Positions 9,875-22,925 are shown, counted from the first letter of the stretch. The stretch: DNA of 64,000 nt from Oscillospiraceae bacterium (GCA_015064805.1 SVRN01000005.1:16625-80624), one strand, 5' to 3'. Notes: a model not told the origin generated them from the letters alone. Program-made: numbers and translations.

Positions 9875-11182
9875 TTACTTCTCCTTTGTTTTTATATCGT
9901 CGATAAACTGACGTGCGACGCGGCCCGAGACGCCGCCGTGGCGAAGCTCAAAGCGATTGGCCTCGCGGCAAAGCGTTTCGTCGTCAATATCCAGCCCCTC
10001 GCGCGCGGCCAGCGTGCGGACGATGGTCAGATATTCGCCATGCGTCGGGTCGGAATAGTTGATCGACAGACCGAATCTCTCGGCCAAAGAGAGCTTTTCC
10101 TCCATGGTGTCCGAGCGGTGGATGTCACCGTCATGCTCCATGTCGTTTCGATCGCTCCAGGTCTCGCGGATGAGATGGCGGCGGTTGGAGGTCGCGTAAA
10201 TGAGAATATTCTCGGGGCGCGTTTCAACGCCGCCCTCGATGACGGCCTTGAGATATTTGTATTCGATCTCATGCTCCTCGAAGGACAGGTCGTCGATATA
10301 TATAATGAAGCGATAATTGCGCTTCTTGATGGCAGAAATCACCGAGGACAACAGACCAAACTGGTGCTTGTAGATCTCGATCATGCGAAGACCGTCCTCA
10401 AAATACTCGTTGAGCACCGCCTTGACGCTGGAGGATTTGCCCGTTCCGCTGTCGCCGTACAGCAATACGTTGTTGGCGCGCTTGCCCTCGACGAACGCCT
10501 TGGTGTTCTGCTTGAGCTGTCCTTTTTGGTGCTCGTAGCCGACCAGATCGGACAGCAAAATGCGATCCGCGTTCTGCACGGGAAGAAATTCAAGGCCACT
10601 CTCGTCCTCGGCGATGCGGAAGGCGCGGTTCATGCCGAACATACCAACGCCGCGGTTGCGGTAGTAGGTGGTCAGGTGGTCGAACATTTCATCGGCATCC
10701 TTCGCGCTTGCCAGACGGTCGCGGAGCACACGGATATGCAGGCTGACGTCAGCGTTATACAGGCAATCGCGCTTGGGGATGGCGACGTAGTCGGTCAGGA
10801 TGGAAAAGAGATTGGTTCCCAGCTTTTGTTCCCACGCAGAGAAATCGTAGTGGAACAGCTGATGGAAAATAGCCAGATCCTGCTTTGCCAGCAGATTGAT
10901 GCTACCGCCCTCAGACGCGCCGACGCGCTCGCAGGTGAGCGAAAAGCTGTTTTCGTTCATGACGAGATAGTAGGTCAGATAGCTCTGCCAGAGATTGACG
11001 TCGAAGCCGTAGGCGGTGGAGAGGTCGAGGATGTTTTTGGCGATAGCGTTGATCGCGCGGCGTTTTTCCTCGATGCCCATTTGGCCATCGGTTTTGACGG
11101 AAAGAGCCTCGGCAAGACGTTCGAGGATGGAGTCTTTGTTTGGCGTGGTGTATAGAAGGAGGTTGTTGATTAGGTGGTACAT
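9875..11182 (-). CDS. DUF815-family AAA ATPase
   Basis: 435 aa; Walker A NNVLLYGDSGTGKSSSVKA, Walker B RFIIYIDDLSFE, ATSNRRHLIRET. Confidence 0.9.
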   Translation of the reverse strand: MYHLINNLLLYTTPNKDSILERLAEALSVKTDGQMGIEEKRRAINAIAKNILDLSTAYGFDVNLWQSYLTYYLVMNENSFSLTCERVGASEGGSINLLAKQDLAIFHQLFHYDFSAWEQKLGTNLFSILTDYVAIPKRDCLYNADVSLHIRVLRDRLASAKDADEMFDHLTTYYRNRGVGMFGMNRAFRIAEDESGLEFLPVQNADRILLSDLVGYEHQKGQLKQNTKAFVEGKRANNVLLYGDSGTGKSSSVKAVLNEYFEDGLRMIEIYKHQFGLLSSVISAIKKRNYRFIIYIDDLSFEEHEIEYKYLKAVIEGGVETRPENILIYATSNRRHLIRETWSDRNDMEHDGDIHRSDTMEEKLSLAERFGLSINYSDPTHGEYLTIVRTLAAREGLDIDDETLCREANRFELRHGGVSGRVARQFIDDIKTKEK

Positions 11183-11204
11183 AGTGCCTCCGTGGGGGGA
11201 GAGA

Positions 11205-11620
11205 TTTGGTTTAGCTAAAGTTTAAGCGTCTTTTTCTTTTGACGCGCGCACAGCTACGCGCCGCGCTGTGCAGTATGGATGCCATTTCTTTGTCGTTCCA
11301 CAAAGAAATGGCGAAAGAAAGGGAACCAAAGGCTGCCGCCTTTGGAAACTGCTTCCGTGCCGCTCTACAAGGAGGGCCGGGGAGAAAAATATATACGCTT
11401 TTGGTACATCTTCCGCCGTAGCAAACACGAGCGGCAGATATGCCCAAGCAAAAAGTTTTGCGGGGTACCAAGGGGCATTAAGCCCCTTGGTCCGCTTTCT
11501 TGGTTCGTTCTTTCTCGGATGAGAAAGAATGAACATCAATACAGCACACCGAACGCGCGCGATGAAATCGCGCAGGGTGAGGCATAAGGAGAAGATGTGA
11601 CAAATTCAGCTAATCTTTAA
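11205..11620. repeat. Modular repeat with inverted GC-rich ends (ilvD-DUF815 gap)
   Basis: Both ends carry the GCGCGCACAGCT...GCGCTGTG block in inverted orientation; P hairpins 11281-11312 and near 11500. Confidence 0.85.
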
Positions 11621-11624
11621 CTCC

Positions 11625-13286
11625 TCACGAAAGAACCGCGCCCTTGTCGGCGGAGGAAACAAGCTTTGCGTAGCGGGCGAGGTAGCCGGTTTTGACGCGG
11701 GGCTCGGGGCAGACCCAAGCGGCGCGGCGAGCGGCCAGCTCGTCGTCGGAGACCTTGAGCGTCACCGAACAAGCGGGAATATCGATGGCGATGATATCGC
11801 CGTCCTGAACCAGGGCGATGTTGCCGCCTGCGGCAGCCTCGGGGCTGACGTGACCAATGGCCGCGCCGCGAGTCGCGCCCGAGAAGCGTCCGTCGGTAAT
11901 CAGCGCCACGCTCTCACCCAAGCCCATGCCGCAAATGGCCGAGGTAGGATTGAGCATCTCGCGCATACCGGGTCCTCCCTTGGGACCCTCGTAGCGAATG
12001 ACGACCACGTCACCTGCGACGATCTTGCCGCGGTAGATGGCCTCGATGGCCTCCTCCTCCGAGTCGAACACGCGGGCAGGACCCTCGTGCTTCATCATCT
12101 CGGGAGCAACGGCCGACTGCTTGACGACGCAGCCGTCCTGGGCCAGATTGCCCTTGAGCACGGCGATGCCGCCGTTTTGCGAATAGGGATTGTCGATGGG
12201 GCGGATGATCGACGGGTCGCGATTGACGATACCCTCCAGATTTTCGCCCATGGTCTTGCCCGTAACGGTCATGACCGACAGATCGAGCAGATTCTTCTTG
12301 GTCAGCTCCTTCATAACGGCATAGACGCCGCCCGCACGGTCAAGATCCTCCATGAAGGTGTCACCCGCGGGGGCGAGGTGGCACAGATTGGGCGTGCGTG
12401 CGCTGATGGCATTGGAGTAGTCCAGGTCGATCTCGTAGCCCGCCTCGTGCGCGATGGCAGGCAGATGCAGCATGGTGTTGGTCGAGCAGCCCAGCGCCAT
12501 GTCGACCGTCTCGGCGTTTTCAAACGCGGCGTGGGTCATAATGTCGCGGGGACGAATGTTCTTTTCGATCAGCTCCATGATCTTCATACCGGCATGCTTG
12601 GCCAGGCGAATACGCGCGGACAGAGGCGCGGGGACGGTGCCGTTGCCGGGCAGAGCCATACCGATGGCCTCGGTCAGGCAGTTCATGGAGTTGGCGGTAT
12701 ACATACCCGAGCAGGAGCCGCAGGAGGGGCAGGCGTTGTTCTCGTACTCCTCCACGCCGCACTCGTCCAGCTTGCCTGCGTGGTAAGCGCCGACGGCCTC
12801 GAACATATGCGACAGGCAGGTGCGGCGGCCGTCGTTCAGATGTCCTGCCAGCATGGGGCCGCCCGAGCAGAAGATGGTGGGGATATTCAGACGCGCGGCG
12901 GCCATGAGCAAGCCGGGCACGTTTTTGTCACAGTTGGGGATCATGACCAGACCGTCGAAGCGGTGTGCCATGACCATAGCCTCGGTCGAGTCCGCGATGA
13001 GGTCGCGGGTGACGAGCGAATATTTCATGCCGATATGTCCCATGGCGATACCGTCGCAGACGGCGATGGCGGGGAACATGACGGGAGTGCCGCCTGCGGC
13101 GCGGACGCCGGCCTTGACGGCTTCGGTGATCTTGTCCAGGTGCATGTGACCGGGGACGATCTCATTATAGGAGCTGACGATACCGACAAGAGGTCTTTCC
13201 AGCTCTTCTTTGGTATAGCCCAGAGCGTAGAGGAGGCTACGGTTGGGGGCGCGTTCGACGCCGAGTTTGATTTGATCGGAATTCAT
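11625..13286 (-). CDS. ilvD: Dihydroxy-acid dehydratase
   Basis: 553 aa; [63 protein letters not shown]. Confidence 0.97.
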   Translation of the reverse strand: MNSDQIKLGVERAPNRSLLYALGYTKEELERPLVGIVSSYNEIVPGHMHLDKITEAVKAGVRAAGGTPVMFPAIAVCDGIAMGHIGMKYSLVTRDLIADSTEAMVMAHRFDGLVMIPNCDKNVPGLLMAAARLNIPTIFCSGGPMLAGHLNDGRRTCLSHMFEAVGAYHAGKLDECGVEEYENNACPSCGSCSGMYTANSMNCLTEAIGMALPGNGTVPAPLSARIRLAKHAGMKIMELIEKNIRPRDIMTHAAFENAETVDMALGCSTNTMLHLPAIAHEAGYEIDLDYSNAISARTPNLCHLAPAGDTFMEDLDRAGGVYAVMKELTKKNLLDLSVMTVTGKTMGENLEGIVNRDPSIIRPIDNPYSQNGGIAVLKGNLAQDGCVVKQSAVAPEMMKHEGPARVFDSEEEAIEAIYRGKIVAGDVVVIRYEGPKGGPGMREMLNPTSAICGMGLGESVALITDGRFSGATRGAAIGHVSPEAAAGGNIALVQDGDIIAIDIPACSVTLKVSDDELAARRAAWVCPEPRVKTGYLARYAKLVSSADKGAVLS

Positions 13287-13579
13287 AGGTGTATTCCTTT
13301 CTGTGGGAGATTTTTTGGGATTTAGCTAAAAGTTTAACAACCGTTTCTACGGACGCTCACACAGCTGCGCGCGTTCGCGGAACGTGTTTTTTATGTTACT
13401 TCTTGCTGCGCGGCAAGAAGTAACCAAGAAACGCGCCCGGACGTTCCCTCCGGGGCCTCCCTTTCCGTGCCGCTCTTCAAAGAGGACAGAGGAGAAAAAC
13501 ATAAGAGTTTATTTTGCATCTCTCGTCACGTAGCTACCACGAGCGGCAGATATGGGGAGCAAAATATGTTGCTTTCTTG

Positions 13580-13604
13580 GTAGGGGAGGGGCTTGCTCCT
13601 CCCG
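13580..13604 (+). repeat. GTAG-headed REP hairpin
   Basis: GTAGGGGAGGGGCTTGCTCCTCCCG. Confidence 0.75.
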
Positions 13605-13629
13605 TTTAATTGGCGATTGATTTTTATAG

Positions 13630-13653
13630 CGGGCGAACAATGTTCGCCCCTAC
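13630..13653 (-). repeat. GTAG-headed REP hairpin, inverted mate
   Basis: CGGGCGAACAATGTTCGCCCCTAC. Confidence 0.8.
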
Positions 13654-13863
13654 ATTGTGGAGCGGATGGGGGAGGGGCCCCGCCGCTTGCGGCAGCCGAT
13701 TTCGCCGCAGGCGAAATCACCACGGAACAGCGCACACCCTTCCCCATACAGAGTCAGGGGAAGTTGCAAAGGCGAGCCTTTTCTTTCCCTTCCATTAAAG
13801 TTCTTGGGGGGCGTGGGGGACTTCTTGAAAGAAGTCCCCCACATCGTTCCCCTCGTTCTCTTA

Positions 13864-15415
<1,552 letters not shown>

Positions 15416-15426
15416 ACGGTTCCTCC

Positions 15427-17130
15427 TTAACAAATGATAAATTTGGTGATGGGACTGCCGCCGCCGACCATGGGACGAACCATTTCGTCCATGTGGATGG
15501 CACAGTCGATCACGTAGCCGTGTCCCCATGCGAGTGCCTCGCGGATGGCCGCCTCGAGCTGCTCGACGTTGCTCACGCGAGCGCCGCGCAGACCGTATGC
15601 CTCGGCCAATTTTACGAAGTCGGGCGCGCGGTCAAGCGTCGTCTGGGAATAGTGCTTGTCGTAAATGAGCGACTGCCACTGGCGGACCATACCCAGCACG
15701 CCGTTGTTGAACACGAAGGTGATGATAGGCAGATCGTAATACTGCTCGGTCGCCAGCTCGTTGCAGTTCATGCGGAAGGAGCCGTCGCCCGTGATGTGGA
15801 TGACCGTCTTGTCGGGATTGGCCACCTTGGCACCGATCGCCGCGCCAAGACCAAAGCCCATCGTACCAAAGCCGCCCGAGGTCAGCAGCTGACCGGGATA
15901 GCTGAAGTGGAAATGCTGAATGGCCCACATCTGGTGCTGACCGACGTCGGTCGCGACCACCGTGTCCTCGGGCACCATTCTCTGGATGGTGTTGAGGATC
16001 TGCTTGGGCGTCAGGGCGTCGCCGCCCTCGTCGTACATGGTCTCCGTCGGGAAAGAGAACACGTAGTCCTTCCATTCGTTGTGCTGCTTCTGTCCGACCT
16101 TTTCGTTCAAGAGGGCCAGCACCTGTGCCGCGTCGCCTACGATGTAGTGGTCGGTCAGCACGTTTTTATTGATCTCGGCGCGGTCAATGTCGATCTGGAC
16201 GATCTTGGCCTGCGGCGCGAAATTGTCGGGATTGAGGGCCACGCGGTCGGAGAACCGACAGCCAAAGGCGATGAGCAGATCACAGCTGGCGGCCGCGCGG
16301 TTGGAGGCTTGCGAGCCGTGCATACCCAGCATACCCGTGGCGAGCGGACCGTCGCCGGGATAACCGCCCGCGCCCATCAGCGTGATGGCAACGGGAGCGT
16401 CCATCTTCTCGGCAAAGACGGCAAACTCGTCCTGCGCCCGTCCGCGCACGACGCCGCCGCCGCAGATGATCAGAGGCTTGTCCGCCTCGTCGATCAGACG
16501 AACCAACTCGGCAATATCGTCGGCGTTGGGCTCGGGAGCGACGAATTTGTCCGTCGCGCGCTCCTTGAGCGTCGCCAGCCGTCCGCCCTGGAAATGGCGA
16601 TCACGAGGCAGGGGCTCAAAATCAGCCGTCTCGGCCGTGACGTTTTTGAGAATGTCGATAAACACGGGGCCGGGTCTGCCCGAGCCTGCAATGGCAAACG
16701 CCTCGCGGACGGTATCGGCCAGCTTGTTTACGTCACGCACCAGATAATTGCTCTTGGTGATGGGCATGGTGATACCCGTGATGTCGACCTCCTGGAACGA
16801 GTCCTTGCCGATGAGATTTTCGGCAACGTTGCAGGAGATAAAGACGACGGGCGAGGAGTCCATGTAGGCGGTCGCGATGCCCGTGGTGAGGTTGGTCGCG
16901 CCGGGACCCGAGGTGGCGAAGCAAACGCCGATCTTGCCCGTACTGCGAGCGTAGCCGTCGGCCGCGTGGGCCGCGCCCTGCTCGTGGGCGGTCAGGATAT
17001 GACGAATGCCCTCGCATTGATACAGCTCGTCGTAGACGTTGAGGATGGTACCGCCGGGGTAACCGAAGATGGTGTCAACGCCTTGCTCGAGGAGGCATTC
17101 CATTAAGATTTTTGCACCGTTCATTTGCAT
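15427..17130 (-). CDS. ilvB: Acetolactate synthase large subunit
   Basis: 567 aa ThDP enzyme; DTIFGYPGGTILNVYDEL, HEQGAAHAADGYARSTGKIGVC, GDGSFRMNCNELAT. Confidence 0.97.
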   Translation of the reverse strand: MQMNGAKILMECLLEQGVDTIFGYPGGTILNVYDELYQCEGIRHILTAHEQGAAHAADGYARSTGKIGVCFATSGPGATNLTTGIATAYMDSSPVVFISCNVAENLIGKDSFQEVDITGITMPITKSNYLVRDVNKLADTVREAFAIAGSGRPGPVFIDILKNVTAETADFEPLPRDRHFQGGRLATLKERATDKFVAPEPNADDIAELVRLIDEADKPLIICGGGVVRGRAQDEFAVFAEKMDAPVAITLMGAGGYPGDGPLATGMLGMHGSQASNRAAASCDLLIAFGCRFSDRVALNPDNFAPQAKIVQIDIDRAEINKNVLTDHYIVGDAAQVLALLNEKVGQKQHNEWKDYVFSFPTETMYDEGGDALTPKQILNTIQRMVPEDTVVATDVGQHQMWAIQHFHFSYPGQLLTSGGFGTMGFGLGAAIGAKVANPDKTVIHITGDGSFRMNCNELATEQYYDLPIITFVFNNGVLGMVRQWQSLIYDKHYSQTTLDRAPDFVKLAEAYGLRGARVSNVEQLEAAIREALAWGHGYVIDCAIHMDEMVRPMVGGGSPITKFIIC

Positions 17131-17169
17131 GGGGTGGGGTTCCTTTCGAGGGGAGATATTTTATGTGGT

Positions 17170-17565
17170 TGAGATTTTTTACTACTTTTTCTTTTGACGC
17201 TCACACTGTGCCTTCGGCACGCGTTCGCTGTGCCGGTTTTGGTGTTCATTCTTTCTCATCCGAGAAAGAACGAACCAAGAAAGCGGACTTAAGGGCCTAA
17301 TGCCCTTAAGAAACCCGCAAAACTTTTTGCTATCTGCGTCTGCCGCTCGTGGTGGCAACATGGCGAGAGATGCACATAAAAACTTTATGTCTTTCTCCCG
17401 TTCCGCTTTGAAGAGCGGCACGGAAGCGGTTTCCAAAGGCGGCAGCCTTTGGCGCGTTTTCTTGGTTCGTTCTTTGCCGCGTGGCAAAGAATGAACATCC
17501 AATGCCGCACAGCGCGGCGCGAAGCTGTACGCGCGTCCGTAGGAGAAGACGCTTAAAATTCAGTC
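17170..17565. repeat. Modular repeat with inverted ends (metA-ilvB gap)
   Basis: Left TTTTGACGCTCACACTGTGCC...; right GCACAGCGCGGCGCGAAGCTGTACGCGCGTCCG; P hairpins near 17243 and at 17465-17496. Confidence 0.87.
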
Positions 17566-17573
17566 CTTACTCC

Positions 17574-18491
17574 TCACTGAATCTCACTAATATCATACGG
17601 TGTCGTCTGGTAAACGAAATAGTTCAACCAGTTACACCAGAGAAGATTCGCGTGGGCGCGCCAGGTGACCAGCGGCTGCTTTTGAGGATCGTCATCGGGA
17701 AAATAATTCTTGGGAATGATGGGGTTCAGCCCTGCCGCCAGATCGCGCAGGTACTCGTTCTTGAGGGTATCGGCGTCGTACTCCGAGTGACCCGTGATGA
17801 ACACCTGGCGTCCGCCGTCCGTCGCGATGGCGTACACGCCCGTTTCGTCCGACGAGGCCAGCAGCTTGAGCCCGGGAACGGCCAGCACGTCCTCGGTGCG
17901 CACCGTCGTGTGGCGGGATTGCGGCACCATGAACACGTCGTCAAAGCCGCGGAAGAGGATCGACCGCTTGTAATCGACGCGGTGGGGATACACGCCCGAG
18001 ATCTTCTCGGGCAGCGGCACCTTCTGAATGCCGTAGTGGTAATACAGACCTGCCTGCGCGCCCCAGCAAATGTGAAGCGTGCTGTGCACGTGGGTCTTGC
18101 TCCACTCCATGATGGTGCAGAGCTCGTCCCAGTACTCGACCTCCTCAAAGGGCATCTGCTCTACGGGCGCGCCCGTGATAATCAGACCGTCGAAGGTCTT
18201 GTCCTTGACGTCGTCAAAGGTCTTGTAAAACGCCAGCATGTGCTCGGCCGAGGTGTTCTTGGACACGTGGTCCTTGGTTTTGATCAGCTCCAGCTCGATC
18301 TGCAAGGGCGTGTTGCCGAGCAGGCGGGAGAGCTGGGTCTCGGTCTCGATCTTTTTGGGCATGAGATTGAGAAGCAGGATCTTCAAGGGACGGATGTCCT
18401 GCGTGATGGCGCGCGTTTCGGTCATCACGAAAATATTTTCGTCCGCCAGCGTCTTGACCGCGGGTAATTCGTTCGGAATTTTAATCGGCAT
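17574..18491 (-). CDS. metA: Homoserine O-acyltransferase MetA (probably acetyl-CoA specific)
   Basis: 305 aa; [20 protein letters not shown] with Cys142, Glu at position 111 ([14 protein letters not shown]); adjacent to metY. Confidence 0.93.
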   Translation of the reverse strand: MPIKIPNELPAVKTLADENIFVMTETRAITQDIRPLKILLLNLMPKKIETETQLSRLLGNTPLQIELELIKTKDHVSKNTSAEHMLAFYKTFDDVKDKTFDGLIITGAPVEQMPFEEVEYWDELCTIMEWSKTHVHSTLHICWGAQAGLYYHYGIQKVPLPEKISGVYPHRVDYKRSILFRGFDDVFMVPQSRHTTVRTEDVLAVPGLKLLASSDETGVYAIATDGGRQVFITGHSEYDADTLKNEYLRDLAAGLNPIIPKNYFPDDDPQKQPLVTWRAHANLLWCNWLNYFVYQTTPYDISEIQ

Positions 18492-18499
18492 ACGTCACC

Positions 18500-19795
18500 T
18501 CACGCGTCCAGCGCGTCGAGCGCCTGACGGATGTCGGCGATCAGATCGTCGCTGTTTTCGATGCCGCAGGAGAAACGGACGAGATCGGGCGAAACACCGG
18601 CCGCCTCCAGCTCTGCATCGTTCATCTGACGGTGAGTTGCGCTTGCGGGATGCAGGCAGCAGGTACGGGCGTCGGCCACGTGAGTCTCGATGGCGGCCAG
18701 CTTCAAATTACCCATGAACTTCTCTGCCGCCGCGCGGCCGCCCTTGACGCCGAAGCTGACGACACCGCAGGTTCCCTTGGGCATATATTTTTGCGCCAAA
18801 TCGTAATATTTGTCGCCTTCCAGACCGGGATAGGTCACCCAGGCGATGCGATCGTCGCTCTGCAAATACTTGGCCACGGCCAGTGCGTTTTCGCAATGGC
18901 GGGCCATGCGGACGTGCAGGCTTTCCAGACCAAGGTTAAGAAGGAACGCGTTCTGGGGCGCCTGGATCGAGCCGAGGTCGCGCATCAGCTGGGCGGTCGC
19001 CTTGGTGATATACGCACCTGCCAGACCGAAGCGCTCGGTGTAGGTCACGCCGTGATAGCTCTCGTCGGGGGTGCACAGGCAAGCGAACTTGTCGGGATAC
19101 TTGGTCCAGTCGAACTTGCCGCTGTCGACGATACAGCCGCCAACGGCCGTACCGTGACCGTCCATATACTTGGTGGTCGAGTGGGTGACGATGTCCGCGC
19201 CCCACTCAAAGGGACGGCAGTTCACGGGAGTAGCAAAGGTATTATCGATGATCAGCGGCACGCCGTGTGCGTGAGCCGCCTTGGCAAACTTTTCGATATC
19301 CAGCACGGTCAGCGCGGGGTTGGCGATGGTCTCGCCGAACACGGCCTTGGTGTTCTCGCGGAAGGCGGCATTCAGCTCCTCTTCGGTGCAGTCGGGGGAC
19401 ACGAAGGTGAACTCAATGCCCATGCGTTTCATGGTAACGGCGAACAGGTTGTAGGTGCCGCCGTAGATGGACGAGGAGGACACGACGTGGTCGCCGGCCG
19501 AGGCGATATTGAACACGGCGAAGAAGCTGGCCGCCTGACCCGACGAGGTCAGCATGGCGGCAGTTCCGCCCTCCATCTCGCAGATCTTGGCCGCGACGGT
19601 GTCGTTGGTGGGGTTCTGCAGACGGGAATAGAAATAGCCCGAAGCCTCCAGGTCAAACAGCTTGCCCATCTCGGCACTGCTTTCGTACTTGAAGGTCGTG
19701 CTCTGAATGATGGGGATCTGGCGGGGCTCGCCGTTGCCGGGGGTGTAGCCGCCCTGCACGCATTTGGTTTCTATTTTGTAATTTTGGTTGCTCAT
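18500..19795 (-). CDS. metY: O-acetylhomoserine sulfhydrylase (Cys/Met metabolism PLP enzyme)
   Basis: MSNQNYKIETKCVQGGYTPGNGEPRQIPIIQSTTFKYES...SSSIYGGTYNLF...THSTTKYMDGHGTAVGG; start at 19795 with GGAG 9 nt upstream. Confidence 0.93.
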   Translation of the reverse strand: MSNQNYKIETKCVQGGYTPGNGEPRQIPIIQSTTFKYESSAEMGKLFDLEASGYFYSRLQNPTNDTVAAKICEMEGGTAAMLTSSGQAASFFAVFNIASAGDHVVSSSSIYGGTYNLFAVTMKRMGIEFTFVSPDCTEEELNAAFRENTKAVFGETIANPALTVLDIEKFAKAAHAHGVPLIIDNTFATPVNCRPFEWGADIVTHSTTKYMDGHGTAVGGCIVDSGKFDWTKYPDKFACLCTPDESYHGVTYTERFGLAGAYITKATAQLMRDLGSIQAPQNAFLLNLGLESLHVRMARHCENALAVAKYLQSDDRIAWVTYPGLEGDKYYDLAQKYMPKGTCGVVSFGVKGGRAAAEKFMGNLKLAAIETHVADARTCCLHPASATHRQMNDAELEAAGVSPDLVRFSCGIENSDDLIADIRQALDALDA

Positions 19796-19939
19796 AAGTT
19801 GCATCTCCTTTTTTTCGTCGGGAAAGATCTCCTCGCGCGCGTGCGCATTTGTGCGCTTTGCTTTGTTTTGAGGTGGGTTTTTCCGCGATGTTTGTGAATG
19901 TTTTATATCATTAATATAAATGCGGGGGAAATATTCTTC

Positions 19940-19968
19940 ATTGTAACACAAAAAAAGGGGATTGTCAA
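19940..19968 (-). promoter_or_regulatory. Sigma70-type promoter upstream of metY-metA-ilv unit
   Basis: Minus strand TTGACA (19963-19968), 17 nt, TACAAT (19940-19945). Confidence 0.75.
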
Positions 19969-20069
19969 CGGGGGAAAGAGGATTTTTGATGAGAAGGATG
20001 CGATTTTGCAACTTTTTGGGTTGATTCTTGCATTTTACGGCGGGAGGACATTCGGGCTTTGAACGGCTT

Positions 20070-21090
20070 CTCCTTTTGACGCGCGTACAGCTGACGCGCC
20101 GCGCTGTGCAGTGGGGATGCCACTTCTTGCTGCGCGGCAAGAAGTGGCGGAAGAAACGCGCCAAAGGGCCTAATGCCCTTTGGATTCCCGCAGTGCGTCT
20201 TTGCGGGCGCGCAAGCGCGCAGCACGACGCAAAAGGTTGCATCTTCAGTTTTTGCGAGTGCGACTTAAAGAAAGTCGCACTCACGAAAGTTGCACGGACC
20301 TTGCTTTTGCAAACGGCGCCAGCTCTTGCCTCTTTCCCCGTGATAGATAAAAGTTGAAACAGGACGGAATAGCAAAAGCTTTTGCCTCTACTACCCCATC
20401 TTGGGCGTGCGCTTATGCGCCCAAGATGGAGGAGGCTTGCCGACACAAAAAGCCCCGACGGCTATTCCCAAGCCGTCGGGATGCAGGGGGTTCCCAGGGG
20501 AACGCCTGGGCGCGCAATGTTTGCGCCCGTGCGAAGCACGATGTTCGCGTTTAGCGAACAAGCAAACTTGCGATTTCGGCTTGCCGAAATCTGTTTTCTT
20601 GGTTCGTTCTTTGCCGCGCGGCAAAGAATGAACATAAATGCGGTACAGCGCACGCGCGAAGCAGTGTGCGCCCGGCTACGAAGTCGTGAGAAATTCAGCT
20701 AAACCTTTCACAACTCTTTCTCTTGACGCGCGTACAGCTGACGCGCCGCGCTGTGCAGTGGGGATGCCACTTCTTGCTGCGCGGCAAGAAGTGGCGGAAG
20801 AAACGCGCCAAAGGGCCTAATGCCCTTTGGATTCCCGCAGTGCGTCTTTGCGGGCGCGGCAAGCCGCGCAGCACGACGCAAAAGCAGGCATCTTCAGCTT
20901 TTGCGTTTGCAAGTTAAAGAAACTTGCAAACACGGGAGTCGCTCGGATTTTGCTTTAACAAACGACGTCAGTTTTTGCCTCTCTCCCTGTGATAGAGGAA
21001 CGTTCAAGCAGAACGGGATAGCAAAAAGTCTTGCCTCTGCGAACTCATCTGCGGGGTGGGCTGTGTGAGCCCGCTACGAAAAAGTGGAAC
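20070..21090. repeat. Tandem modular repeat array upstream of metY and pyrC (divergent inter-operon region)
   Basis: Near-identical blocks at about 20072-20232 and 20725-20886, each followed by a J segment. Confidence 0.85.
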
Positions 21091-21178
21091 GTTTAGCGCC
21101 CCCTCCCCTTCCCTCCCCCCATTGTCAAAAATCCATAATTTTTCATCCAAAAAAACATGAAAAACAGCACAACGACGA

Positions 21179-21207
21179 TTGACAAAACAAGTACCTTATG
21201 ATATAAT
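21179..21207 (+). promoter_or_regulatory. Consensus sigma70 promoter upstream of pyrC
   Basis: TTGACA (21179-21184), 17 nt, TATAAT (21202-21207). Confidence 0.8.
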
Positions 21208-21271
21208 AATAAAAATACGCGCAGAGGCCAGAACTCTGCCCTCATCACCGATAAAAAGAGGAGGCTCTACC

Positions 21272-22492
21272 ATGGCAGATCGTATGAACATCAACGCTTT
21301 CGGCTTTTCCGACACTTGCGTGATCGGCACCGTCCACAAGACCTTGCTGTCTCTGCCTGCCGCTGACATCGGTGTTTTTTCTTCCCCTTCATACGCTGTT
21401 TTTCCCGGTTTTTGTGATGTGCATGTGCATTTTCGCGAACCGGGTTTTTCTTATAAGGAGACCATCGAAAGCGGTTGCGCGGCGGCCGCGCGCGGCGGCT
21501 ACACTGCCGTTTGCACCATGCCAAATCTGAATCCCGTGCCCGACAGCGCCGAGCATCTGAAGGCCCAGACCGATCTGATCGACGCGGGCGCGACCATCGG
21601 CGTCTACCCTTACGGCTCCATCACCGTCGGTCAAAAGGGCGAGCGGCTTGCCGATCTTGATGCCATGCGTGATCGCGCCATCGCCTTTTCGGACGACGGA
21701 CGCGGCGTGCAGAGCGAGGAATTGATGAGAGCGGCTATGATCGAGGCCAAGCGACTGGGTAAGATGATCGTCGCCCACTGCGAGGACAATTCCCTGCTCC
21801 GTGGCGGCTACATCCACGACGGCGACTATGCACGCGAGCACGGTCACCGCGGCATCTGCTCCGAGAGCGAATGGGGGCCAATCGCCCGCGATCTCAAGCT
21901 GGCCGAGGAGACGGGGTGCCCCTACCACGTGTGCCACATCTCCACCAAGGAAAGCGTTGCCATCATCCGCGAGGCCAAGGCGCGCGGGGTGGACGTCACC
22001 TGCGAGACGGGACCGCACTATCTGGTGCTGGACGACAGTGATCTGCGCGAGGACGGCAAGTTCAAAATGAACCCGCCGCTGCGCTCGCGTGAGGATAAAG
22101 AGGCGTTGATCGAGGGCATTCTTGACGGCACGATCGACATGATCGCGACCGACCACGCACCCCACTCGGCCGAGGAAAAATCGCGCGGACTCGAGAAGAG
22201 CGCGTTTGGCATCGTCGGGCTGGAAACGGCCTTTGCCGTGATGTACACGCACTTCGTCAAGACGGGGAAGATGAGCTTGGATCATCTGCTTCGTCTGTTG
22301 GTTGACAACCCGAGGAAGAGATTCGGCTTGCCGCTGGGCAACGAGTTTTCCGTTTGGAAGTTGGATGAAGAATTCACGGTAGATCCTGCGGAATTCGCCT
22401 CGATGGGCCACGCAACGCCGTTTGAAGGCGCGAAGCTGTTTGGTAAATGTGTGTTGACCGTCTGCGACGGGCGGGTTGTTTATAAGGCTTAA
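21272..22492 (+). CDS. pyrC: Dihydroorotase
   Basis: 406 aa; FPGFCDVHVHFREPGFSYKETIESG, IATDHAPHSAEEK; start at MADRMN. Confidence 0.96.
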   Translation: MADRMNINAFGFSDTCVIGTVHKTLLSLPAADIGVFSSPSYAVFPGFCDVHVHFREPGFSYKETIESGCAAAARGGYTAVCTMPNLNPVPDSAEHLKAQTDLIDAGATIGVYPYGSITVGQKGERLADLDAMRDRAIAFSDDGRGVQSEELMRAAMIEAKRLGKMIVAHCEDNSLLRGGYIHDGDYAREHGHRGICSESEWGPIARDLKLAEETGCPYHVCHISTKESVAIIREAKARGVDVTCETGPHYLVLDDSDLREDGKFKMNPPLRSREDKEALIEGILDGTIDMIATDHAPHSAEEKSRGLEKSAFGIVGLETAFAVMYTHFVKTGKMSLDHLLRLLVDNPRKRFGLPLGNEFSVWKLDEEFTVDPAEFASMGHATPFEGAKLFGKCVLTVCDGRVVYKA

Positions 22493-22494
22493 GG

Positions 22495-22900
22495 TTTTTA
22501 CAACTTCTCCTACGGCCTCACCCTGCGCGGCAAGCCGCGCGCGTTCGGTGTACCGGCTTTGTGTTCATTCTTTCTCATTCAAGAAAGAACGAACCAAGAA
22601 AGTGAACCAAGGGGTCTAATACCCCTTGGCACCCCGCAAGACTTGTTGCTTCCCATATCTGCCGCTCGTGGTGGCAAAACGGCGAGAGATGTAGAATAAG
22701 CATTTATGTCTTTCTCCACTATCGCCCTTGAAGAGCGGCAATCGCAGGGAGGCCCCGGAGGGAACGTCCGGGCTGACTTTCTTTGGTACTTTCTTTGTTC
22801 AGCGACAAAGAAAGTACATCAAAAACCGGTACACCAAGCGCGCGCAGCTGTGCGAGGCTGTAGAAACGGTTGTCAAAAATTTCGTCTACACAAATCTATT
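22495..22900. repeat. Modular repeat with inverted ends (pyrC-carB gap)
   Basis: Left CCTCACCCTGCGCGG...GTGTACCGG; right CCGGTACACCAAGCGCGCGCAGCTGTGCGAGGC; P hairpin 22786-22817. Confidence 0.87.
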
Positions 22901-22925
22901 TTTTCATATATACAGGAGGCCACCC

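Larger units (their letters stand above)
13316..13850. repeat. Modular repeat plus REP pair (ilvC-ilvD gap)
   Basis: P hairpin near 13395, REP pair 13580-13653, T hairpin 13815-13840. Confidence 0.85.

Noticed and set aside
19796-19933. SAM riboswitch or T-box in the metY leader
   Set aside because: The leader contains only a short GCGCAC...GTGCGC-type hairpin and no recognisable SAM-riboswitch or T-box conserved motif by eye.
22493-22925. Separate carA gene upstream of carB
   Set aside because: The gap is entirely modular repeat; no glutaminase-type CarA sequence is present in the window.
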